Origin: Mucidula mucida
Lineage: Eukaryota > Basidiomycota > Agaricomycetes > Agaricales > Physalacriaceae
Direction of reading: 5' to 3'
Length of the DNA: 64,000 nt
NCBI GenBank assembly: GCA_015501055.1
Contig: JADNYV010000022.1
Coordinates: forward strand, 186,001-250,000
Shown: piece after piece, positions 46,155 through 57,252 of the stretch
Position numbering within the stretch: the stretch's first letter is position 1
Layout of the letters: each line of letters opens with the position of its first letter
The notes under the pieces: model-generated
The model's database searches: none
What the model saw: only the letters and a program-made list of their open reading frames with translations
Told to the model about the DNA's origin: nothing
Position numbers and translations under genes: made by a program

Positions 46155-46960
46155 GGAATGAGATAAAGATGATGTCTGCTACGTGGAGACACGCTGACCG
46201 AAGCCGACGGCCCATCGGCCCGGAACCGTAAGATCTCAACCTTTGAAAAGTACTTTGACATTCTAAAGACATACTATATTCATCCGTAATTCACAGTGGC
46301 TACTACGTCGGCACTCCCTCAAAAGAAGCTGCTTAAATGTGAGATGCAGCGTTATATGACGAACCATTAATATAGAGCATCTCTTTGCTCAAAATATCGA
46401 CATTGTTCTTGAGAGCCATCAACATCGTAAGATAATTGTTCCCTTCTATTCGACCCGAGAACGAGCTAACTTCCAAACGGATGACATTGACACACGAATT
46501 CCACGTAAACCGGAAAAAGACCTTATGTTCCGCATGAAATGAAGGCAGATACCTTACAGCGAGCAGTGGATCAAGACGAAGGTACCCTCCACGGGTGTAA
46601 AATCGATCTCGGGCGGCATCTGCATTCCGCTAGTGCTCGCCAAGTTGAACTGAACTTGAAGTTACGAAGTCAGGAGTGTAACCCGTGATCGGACAATCCT
46701 TTCAATCCAACCATCACGGTCGAAAGTCTCAAACAGAGCTAATTGCGCTTTCAACCCCAACGGGACAGTCCAGAGGCGCTGTTGAACTAACCAGCATTAC
46801 ACGCATCGTCGAAAGTTGAGATCGGCACGTCGCCGTCACCCCCAGGTCGAGAGGTAACGAGAATCATGACATAGCCATTGTTTGCTCGCGATCTAATACA
46901 TACTTTACACAGTTTTTCATCGCCATCGACGCGTCTGCCTCGAGTCTCCGGAATCATCAG
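46155..46960. promoter_or_regulatory. Divergent region HERP-like / F-box 2
   Basis: About 800 bp between divergent starts. It contains an ACGCGT at 46929-46934 close to the F-box start. No recognisable gene; frames here are short and unconserved in appearance. Confidence 0.35.
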
Positions 46961-48657
46961 ATGTCTCTTCGGCCTCGTGTCGATGAGATTCTTCGAACCA
47001 ATGCTCGTCCCACAGAGGCGGAAATTCCGGAGATCGTCCGAATCATCGCCCAGGGAAGAGCGGATATCTTGAATCACGAGTCCCACATCCAGCGTCTGGA
47101 GGCAAGATACTCAGCGTAGCGCAGAATCGTGACCACGCATTGTGGAGCGTCAATGCTGGCAAAGCTGCTCTTCATCCCATTCGCTCCGTTCCAGACGATG
47201 TTCTGCTGGACATATTCTTTCTCTGTTCGCCTCTTCGTGATGAGAGATGGTGTGGTATCATGACGAGGTCCGACAGCTCCCTCGACGTGTGTAATGCTCC
47301 ATGGTCTTTTCGCAGGTGTGTCGTAAATGGCGAAACGCCTGCTTGTCGTCGCGCCGTCTATGGTCGTTTGTGGGAGTCGATGTTGGTGGATTGGCTTACA
47401 TGGGCGCTCTAGAACAGTACAGACTGCGACTGTATCTTGAACGCTCCGGAGGACTAGACCTGTTCGTCAATCTAGCCGTGGATACATTCGCATCCTACAA
47501 CGCCACAAGTGATAATCTTAGGGCCATTCAAGAATCTCCGCTGCTAGACATTCTCATGGCATCAGCCCCACGATGGAAAGGCCTTCGCATTTACCTGCCT
47601 CGCATCATTTATCGAACAACCTCTCAGGGTGCTCTTTTGATCGCCTCGAGCGCCTTGTAACCGAGGAATTTCGAGTGTCTGAAATCGACGCTGTCGAGTC
47701 ATTTAGTACTGCGATACACCTTCGAGACGTGTCGATCCTGAGCTACTTTGGTTCACGACCTGGTCACGCTGTACGCTGGCCGCTTCCATGGGCCCAAATC
47801 ACCCGATATGCAGACGACGCTCGGATATCAACTTCTCATCTTGTAGGCATGGAAATGCTTCAGAGTCTTCATCTTCACACAAACGTTCTTGATGTGGATG
47901 GAACAAAGGCCGTGTCGAGCTGCCATCATTAACCTTCATGTTTATGTCATGTACGTTCCGCGAGCCAAGCAATGTCTTCCATTGCATCGCAACCCCATCT
48001 CTCTCTCATCTAGTAGTCGACGCTCCGTACTACTATGGCACAGGATTCGCTCTGCCGTGTCCATCTCCCCTTTACAGTCTAACGACGCTGGAGCTTATCC
48101 GCATCAACATATTTGAAGAATCGGCCACGTTGAAGGCACTTTTCGATTTTCTTCTCTCCACTCCAAATGTCACCCGTTTAACAATATCATTTCCGTTATC
48201 AAGCGAGATTTTGCAGAGACTCTCTCGCCATGAGGAATCGGAGCTAGTCCTACCGCATCTTAAGGTCTTGAATATCCGTGATATTGGCATGGTTGCCGCC
48301 ATGGATGACGATATCTTGGCGATGTTGGAATCTCGATTTTCAGGCGTTGATGCCTCCTTAGAGCGCCTCGAAACATGCACAGGTTTTCTGGACGCGAAAT
48401 CGCGTACAAGCTCACAGCGTTGGACTGCGGTCTGTCACGCAATCACAGTCATTCCGGTTGGAGACGATTTACAGGTTGAGGCGGCCATTAACGACGATGA
48501 TTATTGCTCTGAAGATGATAGCGACTATTCTGACTCTAACCTTGCTAGGAATTTGGATAGCATCTGCTCTACAGATTCACAATCCATGTATACGACAACG
48601 ATTGATATCCGTTCTTCAGAGTCGGAGACAGAAGACTCTTGGTCAGATAGTACTTAG
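46961..48657 (+). pseudogene. F-box protein gene with four frame breaks
   Basis: The opening MSLRPRVDEILRTNARPTEA is the common N-terminus of basidiomycete F-box proteins, followed by a coiled segment. The F-box HPIRSVPDDVLLDIFFLCSP is at about 47173. Then come VFSQVCRKWRNACLSSRRLW, leucine-rich strands (GMEMLQSLHLHTNVL, LPHLKVLNIRDIG) and an acidic Ser-rich tail to 48657. To read this through, four single bases must be missing: about 47116-47119, 47301-47305, 47615-47632 and 47895-47910, each shifting to the same relative frame. No in-frame stop by substitution is seen between the breaks. Either a recent pseudogene or, I think more likely, base-deletion errors in the assembly. Confidence 0.7.
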
Positions 48658-49210
48658 TAGTGAGAACAAGGAGATGGAGACTTCGAAGTGCATACCTACA
48701 ATTGAATAAATTATCCTAACGCGTTTGAAGTGGAGGCCGGCAACTGACGAATACTAGTCTCAATTTCCGAATTTTTTGAATATATGTGCATAAGGGGGCT
48801 GAAACACCGCATTAAAACACCAACATCCGCGCGCGCAAGTAGACGTTCATTACATTCAAGGGAGAATCCAAGGATGCAAATTGAAGCGTCCAGTTTTCGT
48901 CGGGTCTGCAAACTTGAAGCCTACAGATAGCCGCGGCGAAAGCGTCGAGGCTGTGGTACTATGTTCGTTGCCTGGCAGCGGCAAGGCACAGCGCAAGCGG
49001 CGATTGACAGGACCTCAGGCCTTAGACAGCTTGAGGCTTGAAGCTTGAGCTACTCGAAACAGGGAAAGTACATCACGGGATCGGGATCAATCACACCGTC
49101 GATCTCAACAGGCCTGTTACGTCACCGGAGAACTTGCTCACGAACCACGCTCTTAATTAGGTTCTTCAGTGTTCACGTTCCTTTCAAATCTTTCAGTATT
49201 GAGCATCCTG
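48658..49210. other. Intergenic, F-box 2 to GH9
   Basis: About 550 bp upstream of the GH9 gene on the same strand; expected to hold its promoter. No repeat or RNA gene seen. Confidence 0.3.
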
Positions 49211-51464
49211 ATGCGGACTTTCTTTGCAATCATCTTGATTCACTTGTCCATCTCTAATTCCGCGTTCGGTCAACTCTCTTTGCCAGGATCTCCGTTTTTG
49301 CCACAAAACGTGTCCAACACGCAAGTGTCTTCAGGATTCCCTAATCAGCAATGGTCAACCCTACTGGGAGACTTGCTCTACTTCTACGATGCTCAACGGA
49401 GTGGGAAGCTTCCTGATTCCAATCGCGTGTCTTGGCGGAACGACAGCTGCGAAGATGACGGGGAAGATGTTAACGTTGATTTAAGCGGTAGGGTCACCCT
49501 TTCGATGGCAAGGCTATGTTGATATTGATATCAGACTCTAGGCGGATACTATGATGCTGGCGGTACTGCTTCTGCTTCATTCGAACGATTTTTGCTCAAT
49601 TTCCTCCTTCAGACTACATCAAAGCGACCTTTCCTTTGGTATGTGTTCATTTTTCATTTCAATTCAATTCTAAGGTAGTACTTAGTCTTTCACGATCATG
49701 TCAATATGTTGGGGTGCTACAGACTTCGGGCAAGGTTCGTGTCCAGATACCCGCTTTCAATTTGTTTCATGGAAATAAACATCAGGCTACAATCTTGCGA
49801 ATCAGACTGCTTATTTAGACTCAGCTCTACGATGGGGACTGGATTGGTTGGTCAAGGTAATTTTGTTCAGACCCCGTTGTCTTATCTTCATGAATCCTCC
49901 GTAGGCACATCCCTCGGATAACACGCTATTTGTTCAAGTGGCAGATGGTAAGCGTTCAACCCTCAGTTCTGCCACTGCGCTTATTTTCGCTCAGCTGAAG
50001 TAGACAATGCGTACTGGGGCGGAGATCAAAATGTACCTACCCACGTCCGTCATTTCAGGTCAACAGCACTCTCCTGGTACCGATGTTGCTGCTGGAGTCT
50101 CTGCCGCTTTGTCTGCATGCTCCAACCTTTACGCTAACCGGACGTTTGGTAGCGCCTACAACTCATCGGCGTCCCTCAAGAATACAACTTACGCTGCTAC
50201 CTTGCTGGCCCATGCTGACACGCTCTACTCATTCGCCGTAAATGCGTCTGGCGGACAAACGGTCTATCAATCCTCGGTTCCCGCAGTAGAGGACAGCTAT
50301 GCCTCGTCATCTTACGACGATGAACTAACGATTGCCGCTTTATTCCTAGCACGAGCCAAGAATTCTTCCGACCTCTTCAAAGAAGCTACAGATTATTACA
50401 CTAAATTCAATTTAGCTAACCAGGACAGCGTCTTCAACTGGGACTCCAAGACACCTGGCATCGCCGTACTCTTCGCTCAACTATCTCAATCAGACGTGCA
50501 ACTTGGAGACAACCTTACTCGATGGCAAGACGTGGCTGAAGCCTATTTCGACAAGTTGATTACTTTCGATGGTCGTGCGGAGCAAACAGCCGGTATGCTC
50601 TCAAATCCTTGCGCATCCCTACTGTTTCCCGATGGTATATAGGCGGTTTACTGTTCTATGACGGTGACTCGGACAGTGCCAGTCTTAATCCCGCACTCAA
50701 TGCCGCCATGCTACTCACGCGATACGCTCCTTTGGCGACCAGTATTGAGAAGCATGACTCGTACCTAGTAAGTTGCTCCGTCCCCTCCCGACTATTCGCT
50801 GCATCATATCTGGCTTTGCAGCAATTCGCGCAGAGGCAACTGGACTACGCCTTGGGCAAGAATCCGATGTCAGGTGGGAATGCTTTACGACAGCTCATGT
50901 TGTACCTGCTTTGTACTGACATCTACGGCGTTTTCACTAGTACCCTATATAGTGGGCGTAAATCCTAATTCCCCATCCAATCCCCACTCAGCTCCGGCGA
51001 GCGGCGGAAACGACATCAATAATATCGATTCCTCACCAGAGACAGAAGCATATATCTTGTACGGCGCGGTTGTCGGCGGTCCTGACAAGAAGGACCTATT
51101 TTTTGATATAAGAAGTGACTGGCCACAGACCGAGGTTTGGAACGCTTTCCCTTCGAGATGAGCGACAGATCTCACTGGCATTCAGGTCGCGCTCGATTAC
51201 AACGCTCCAATGCTAACGCTCGCGGCTATGCACGTTATGAATGACACGAATGATCCTTTCTACACCTCTTTGGAAGCAGGTGCTTACGACAAAGTACGAC
51301 CAGAGGGGCGACCGTGTGACTCTGCTATCTCCGATGGATGTGCCGGTCCTCAACTGAGCAAAGGAGGGAAGATTGCCATGGCTGTTGTCATTTCTGTTGT
51401 TGGCTTGGTTATTGTGGGACTGATACTCTATAACATTTGGCTAGCAGGCTTCACCAAACGGTAG
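49211..51464 (+). CDS. GH9 endoglucanase with C-terminal membrane anchor
   Basis: Secreted/membrane-bound endo-beta-1,4-glucanase. Signal peptide MRTFFAIILIHLSISNSAFG (ATG 49211). Family-9 marks: WRNDSC, GGYYDAGDYIKATFPL with the catalytic DAGD split over micro-exons 49542-49562 and 49613-49638, NQTAYLDSALRWGLDWLVKA, DNAYWGGDQNVP, QLDYALGKNPMS and the acid/base Glu region TEVALDYNAPM (about 51180). A C-terminal helix (IAMAVVISVVGLVIVGLILY) plus a short tail anchors it, as in other basidiomycete Cel9 enzymes. Many Asn-X-Ser/Thr sites. Two one-base losses break the frame: at the C-run 50040-50042 and at about 50070-50074; inserting one base at each gives PTPRPSFQVNST then PGTDVAAG. Possibly assembly errors. 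Confidence 0.82.
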
Positions 51465-51568
51465 AGCGTATTCCGTATGTGATTAGAGTTTACGTGTATT
51501 GGCTCAGGAAGAGACAAGTCATTAAAGTCATGGTAAAGTAGTCGTAAGTTAGTTCGTCTAAGCGTCAC

Positions 51569-52533
51569 CTAGGTTCCTTCGGCATTTGGAGGATCTCCCA
51601 ACATCTCCCTCCAGATGGCATCCATCTGATACAACGCAGAGAGATGCCCGCCCGGGACCCATTTTAGTCGGGGTAACCAGTTGGCCATATCCGGTCCCAA
51701 TGCGTCATGTTCGGACGCCACAATCAACATAGGGCGCCCTTCCACGTGCTCATTGTCCAATTGATCCGGCCGGAAACCCCAGTCAGAGTGGATGACCCCG
51801 GCGCCCTCGCTAAAGCCCACTGTCGTGTTGTACATGCTCAAGAACGCGCCCGTGGCCATATCTCTTTCCAGCTCGCCCTCAGCCACGCCCTCTACCTCCC
51901 GCCACTTAGCGAACGCGTCGCGTTCGTCCTGTTGTGCTTTATCGAAGAGCTCGGCACGGATGAAACCCTCCGCTTTCTCGACCGATGTCATCTTCCCTTT
52001 GATGACTTTTGCGAGAAGGATCGTAATGAAAGGAAAGTAATACGAAGGCGGGCCAACTGAGATGTAGTTTTGCCGGTCATGGCCTTTGTATAGTCCTTGT
52101 GCCATCTGAATGGCGAGAATGGTGCGAGGAGCACGCAGCCGACGATCTTCCTGCCCAACGGGAATTGATCAAAGGGCGCGCCGTACACGATCTGCGCTGG
52201 AACAGTGCCGTAGGATCCACCGCTGATGTATATCCGAAGATCGCCATCGTTGGGATGCAGGTGGGTAATAAGCTCAGTCAAGTCTGCGAGGAGAGCGGCC
52301 GCGTATGACATGTTGGATGGACGGGGGGAGGAGTTGCCCCACCCTGAGAGCGTAGGCGCGATGTAATGAGCGTCGTGCGCCTTGAAGATAGCTGAGAGTC
52401 GCTTAGCGCGTCCGACGCCCATGAAGCCATGGAGGAAGATAACGACGAGAGAGCTAGCTGGGTTGCCATTGTGTGCATAGGCAAGAGTTCTGCCATCCGA
52501 AAGAGTTAAGAGCGTCTCGTCTTCAGTTGACAT
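51569..52533 (-). CDS. Alpha/beta hydrolase (one frame break)
   Basis: Alpha/beta-fold hydrolase of about 320 residues. Visible: oxyanion region VVIFLHGFMGVGRAKR (about 52430), nucleophile elbow SGGSYGT (about 52210), late acid candidate VASEHDALGPDM (about 51690) and a terminal His candidate in VPGGHLSAL (about 51640). Substrate not predictable. The frame shifts once at about 52073-52076: a one-base gain would join DYTKAMT to QNYISVGPPS. Everything else is open from ATG 52533 to the stop at 51569, so this may be a sequencing deletion. It lies on the same strand as the oxidoreductase that follows, and their functions may be unrelated. Confidence 0.72.
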
Positions 52534-52780
52534 GTGCGTGCAGTCGAATTACTAGGGGGTTATACGCAGATCGCTGTCCATTTTGAAAGACTGACAAGGA
52601 TCATATTCAGGACGGTCTTGGTATGTCAGTTAAACTGCGCCGATTTGTATTCCGCAGCGCACTGAGGGGCAGTTGAGTGAGAGTCTAGTGGATGGTGACG
52701 GGACACTATTCATGAGGTCGGTGAACTTAAGCGAAGCGGAGTTTTGACGCGTTACATGGATAGTACATACAAGAAACCAC

Positions 52781-54463
52781 TTAAGCGTCGCCGCTAGCTT
52801 GTTCGACCTCTAAGCGAGCCTTCCGCTCAAACTCTACACAATCAACAACGCGCCCCTCTCTTCGACTCGCCTCGGCCGCAAACACGGTCAAATGGCTCTT
52901 CACAATCTCGTCTATGTCCGTCCTCAGCAGACGCTGATCTTCGGAACGCACTGCTTCCACAAACGTCCTAATCAGACCCATATCCCCGCCTCCATGCCCG
53001 CTGCTTCCGTCAGCCTTGGGCGCATGCTTCTTGCTCGCACCTGTGCGAAAGTCCGTCACGGTAAAGGTATGCATGTCGCCCACAATTTCTCCATGCGAAA
53101 AGTGCATACGCAGTTGACGATCGCATATCAACGACGTGAACGCGATCATGGTGAAGGACGCGGTGCTGCCGTTCGCGAATTCCATGTTGACAATCTGGTT
53201 GTCACACACGTCGTTTTCGCTCTCGTAGACGCATTTGCCGTAGGGGCCGTTCTTGAGCGCGTCGGTGATGTTTTCGATATCTGGTAAACCATCGACGAGC
53301 ACTTCGGCAGGCCAATCGGTGTTTCCCTTGGATACAGGCTCCAGATAAACTGAGATAAGCAGATCAGAAATGCAAAAAAGATAACGCCAAAGATTGCCTA
53401 CTTCGTTTCGCGCTGTAGGGGCACTTTTTCTCTGCAGGACAATCAAGGCAGCGGTCCACTGGACCAGCCTCTTTCGGTTTCTCTGATTTACGGAAGTGCG
53501 TTAGAGATCCGAACGATGAGACGCGTGAAGGAGCTGAAGCTGAAAGCCAGTGACATATGATGTCGATATCACTGCCAACAGATCGCGTCAGGTTCAAAGG
53601 GCAAGAAGAAACGTGCGCACTGGCAACTCTTTGTCATGAGAGAGAATGCACTCTTTCCTTCGTTACTCCAGTTTCTGAGAAGATGTCAACTCTCTTTGAT
53701 AGCAGAGGTTGGACGTTCTATACGAACCCTCGCACATATGAATGGGCGTAGTGCCAATGACCGATCGGTTCAACTTGCACAATGTTGATCAATTTTCCGA
53801 GGGTACCAGATTCAACGATAGCGGATATCTCTTGACTATACGGAGAGTAGCGCATCACTAACAATAGTCAGACGTGTAACGAGCGGAATCGACGCGCCGA
53901 CTGACCATGACCGAGACCAAAGATGATACCAGCTTTCTTGACAGCATTCTGCATCTTGATGCAATCGGAAAGCTTCGTGGCCATTGGCTTTTCGCAAAGA
54001 ATATGATATCCTTGCTCAGCAAAGGCAACGGTGACCTCGAGATGCATATGATCTTGAACGGCAACAATGACAGCGTCGGCCAGCGCTTTCCTACAGTGCT
54101 AATGGTCTCGGCAGAGGCAGCATGTAAATCTCTCCAGGTCTGGAAGACAAGGGTATTATCCACAGAGTGAAGCTTTGCAAAGTGTTTCTGAGTTTCCGGG
54201 CGAGGCTCTGCGATCGCAACGATCTTGCAGCGATCCGGACTTTGAAGAGCATACTTTGCATAAGACTAGAACAACGCCGTTAATGAACATTTGTTGAAAA
54301 GCGGACTGCTCACCTTTCCCCGCTGTCCACAGCCAATTACGGCGATTGTGATTGGTTCGCCAGGCAGCCTCTGGGTGATCATGGTAGGGTCGTTGAAAGG
54401 GGAGTTTTTTTGCCTCCAGGACTTGGACCAGACGCTTTTAGAGGTGGTCAGCAGGCCCACCAT
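52781..54463 (-). CDS. Gfo/Idh/MocA family oxidoreductase
   Basis: NAD(P)-dependent sugar or polyol dehydrogenase-like enzyme. The Rossmann opening PITIAVIGCGQRGKSYAKY is at about 54350, then the family motif CEKPMATKLSDC (about 54000, spanning splice sites) and FGLGHVMRYSP across an intron. KSCHDIDIICHWLS is restored by splicing at about 53580-53627. The C-terminal beta-sheet domain includes NGSTASFTMIAFTSL and GGGDMGLIRTFVEAV. A CxxC-type cluster (CLDCPAEKKCPY) is unusual enough to note and could bind a metal. The frame is intact over at least five exons. ATG at 54463, or an internal MITQRLPGEP start about 80 bases later. Substrate unknown. Confidence 0.8.
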
Positions 54464-54676
54464 GCGGATTTATAGATAAGTGAGGGGAGATAAGTATCCG
54501 AATCCGTTGTAGTGGCTATCAAGCCGGAAGGTCCGTTTATACGTGTATCATATACGTTGCAGACGGGCACAGGTATCGAATGAGACGTGGTATTGAACGA
54601 AGAGTCATGGTTGACAGCCTACAGACGTTGCACTGATCGTGAACACTGAAATTGTTTTGTGATCGACTGTCATGTC

Positions 54677-56173
54677 ATGCCCCGCTTCCTGCCGCGTCTC
54701 ATAAAGAGGCTCACTGAACAGCCGCTCTCAGAGCTCGTCTACTCTGGTAAAAACATAAAAAGGACGAGGAAAAGAATATCCTTCTACCGACCCATCCCCA
54801 ACAATACCTCCTTCGACCACGGACGACCTCAGTCAATTTTGTTGGCGGGGCAGAATCCTATAACCAATTCGAGGAGCTATGCGCCGCACAAGCGTCTTCC
54901 ACCACGGGTCTATCTCGCTAGCAGTAGGCAACACCGGACAGGCGGCCACCCCGATGCACCACGCGCCATGACCGACGAGGAACGGCAGTGGTGGTCCAGT
55001 CCATACCGTATGTACGCGCCGTGGTTTTACCCGTGAAAAGTTGACCCATCTGCTCTCAGTTCGCATGCTGGCCTCGCCTATCCGTCATTGTAGTTATACT
55101 CGAAGACATTTACCGTCTGGTACGCGTTCTCGATCACAAACGAGCCTTTACTCACTCCCCTACTAGCCTTTCTTCTACGGTTCGGTATCACACGTCCAAG
55201 TCCCGGCCTGCAAGGCAAGTCGGGGAAAGCCATGAACTGCCAACTAGTCCCGGACGGTCTCGAACACCCCAAATTCAAACGCAAGCGAGCAGGAAGAGTC
55301 CTATACCTTTTGTGTTGGAGGCGCATGCTAGAACTCTCCAATGAATGTCAGCATTACATGCTTGTATCTGCGTTTTGCTAATTCAGCGTTTTATCAGACG
55401 GCCCTCCAGTGTATCCGCGAGGTCAAATCCATCCTAATACTTTTGATCACATCGGACATCTCCTGCGCGTTCGTGTACTGCAAGAATTAGAACTACTTGC
55501 CGAACAGATGGAGAGTTGGGTGCACAAGAGTGCCCAACACTCCATCACGATTGACGGCGAACGCCATCTCCCTCCAATACTACGCCGTCTTACTCGTGAC
55601 GAATTCCAGTCGGTACGCGACACCGGTGTCATTCCTTACGAAAATGCCTTAGCCGTCCTCGTCGTGCCGCCAGTCAACCGTGATCCGGAAACAAAGGAGA
55701 AACCGCAAGGATCCATGTCCACTCTTCCCATTGTCGAGAAAGTCACCAAGAGGAAGCGTCCAGATTTACCAATAACAACCCTACATCCTTCATCAGCTAA
55801 ATCGCTGTCAACACCAGAGGCACCTCTAGCAGAGAACCGAATTCCTCTGTATAATGGTGCCTCGATGTTCCCTCTACGAGCCCAAAGAGCCGCGTTGCAT
55901 TCCCTCCTCACTCGCATTCTGGCGGTTGAGCGTCAAGCTAGAACGTCCGTTTCCACGAGTAAACGCGCTGAGGCTGCCCAGGGAGACAAAAAAGCAAGCC
56001 ATGCCTTTGTTCTCTTTTCAGACGGCGCGTCACTTTTAAGAGGAGATTCTGCTGCTGTGGCCATTGCACTATGGAGAGTACGGATATTTGAAAACTTGGA
56101 CTGGGAGGATGATAACAGTGATGGTTGGCTACTACAAAAGAAGTTCCTTTCAGTAGATAAATACTGGCAGTAA
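54677..56173 (+). CDS. Conserved fungal protein of unknown function, possibly mitochondrial
   Basis: Four exons. Exon 1 opens MPRFLPRLIKRLTEQPL, a basic, amphipathic N-terminus that could be a mitochondrial targeting sequence, and later reads MTDEERQWWSSPY. Introns at 55008-55059 and 55120-55166 join SSPY-LRMLASPIRHC and HLPS-AFLLRFG in frame. A third intron (about 55347-55409) leads to a long last exon with YPRGQIHPNTFDHIGHLLRV, TRDEFQSVRDTGVIPYENAL and ALAVLVVPPVNRDPETKEKP, and finally DDNSDGWLLQKKFLSVDKYW. No catalytic motif recognised. I believe it belongs to a conserved basidiomycete family but cannot name it. Convergent with the beta1 proteasome gene, 41 bp apart. Confidence 0.6.
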
Positions 56174-56214
56174 TCACACCGCTAAGAGTACAATATTTTG
56201 GAATGTAATACAGC

Positions 56215-57178
56215 TCATACTTCTACTGCCATTGGTTCTACATCATCGACCACTTTGGTTGCACCGAGAACTTCACGACCTTCCCAGAACTTGGGTAGCT
56301 GGTCCCCAGGCACGAACAACCGCTCGACCTTGTCCTCTGTGATGACGCACATTCTTATGACACCTCCAGACGAACCATCTCGCGACATTGCAAGTGACAA
56401 GGCTGTAACAAGGCTTTGTTGGATGCAAAGTAGACAAAAAAGGGGACTTACTGTTCTTGACAAAATTGACGGTTTCGTCACGACCCCAACCGTCCTGGTA
56501 AGTAGCATCGCAGTAACCGTACACATAAGTTGATCCAGAGCCTGCGATGGATGGGTATTGATCACCAGATAATAGCGAAAGCTCGTACCTCCAATAGCCC
56601 ATGGTTGACGGAACATGCCACCACCGAGAGGAATGTTGTATACGCTGGGTCCATTTTCCTTGTCCCATCCAGCGACAATGATACCCGCACTCAGCCCATC
56701 TTTATTTTCGTAGCAGAGTTTCTGGAAGAGAGCAGCAGCGGTGTACACTGATGGCGGAGAACCAGATGTCTGGCTAGACGGTCGTCAAAGGGCGATGATG
56801 GGTGGGGAATTAACTGCACGCACGTATACATCTGGAGGTAGTAGTGCACAATGTCAGCGACGGCCTGTGTATCTGCTGCAGAGCCAGATCGACAACAGTA
56901 TACGCGGTCGTGGACATGGGTCAGCTTGTCTGTGACACGATTGGCCTGGGATTCGATGAGCTGTGTATCATCAATGGAGGTTCATACAATGTAGCTGCCG
57001 GTCGTTGTGCGACTGTCTGCGCCGATAACGACGCCGCCTTTAAACTGGACGGCCATAATGGAGGTCTTTTGAGTACAATCAGTGAATATACTCGTCGTCA
57101 CTGCGTACAACAACGCACTCCAAGGTTAACCTCGCCCGCTTTGAGCTGCTGCATGTCGACGCCAACGATTCTGTCCAT
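56215..57178 (-). CDS. PRE3: 20S proteasome subunit beta-1 (caspase-like activity)
   Basis: Catalytic beta1 subunit (yeast Pre3, human PSMB6). The propeptide [20 protein letters not shown] ends at Gly, and splicing (intron about 57068-57119) places the nucleophile Thr1 next: [19 protein letters not shown], with Asp17 visible. Other marks: [57 protein letters not shown] and [18 protein letters not shown]. Unlike yeast, the C-terminal tail is extended (EPMAVEV). Five or six introns, all in frame. Divergent from RPN12 with 74 bp between start codons. Confidence 0.95.
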
Positions 57179-57252
57179 GATGATGAGAGGCAAGCCTGTT
57201 GTCCGGAAATGGAAGCTGACGCGTCTGCACACGCGTCCTTACCTGACCCGCC
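57179..57252. promoter_or_regulatory. 74 bp bidirectional promoter of PRE3/RPN12 with two ACGCGT boxes
   Basis: The only DNA between two divergent proteasome start codons. Two perfect ACGCGT hexamers lie at 57219-57224 and 57231-57236, 12 bp apart (just over one helical turn). ACGCGT is the MluI cell-cycle box bound by MBF in yeasts. No copy of the yeast proteasome element GGTGGCAAA is present. Confidence 0.6.

Noticed and set aside
46200..46262. Extra first exon of the HERP-like gene from ATG 46262
   Set aside because: No acceptor joins it in frame before the good start MALVVLRVEL at 46154.
47282..47313. 29-base intron in F-box 2 explaining a frame break
   Set aside because: GTGTGT..TTCGCAG is far shorter than any other intron here, and it would remove the conserved NAPW segment.
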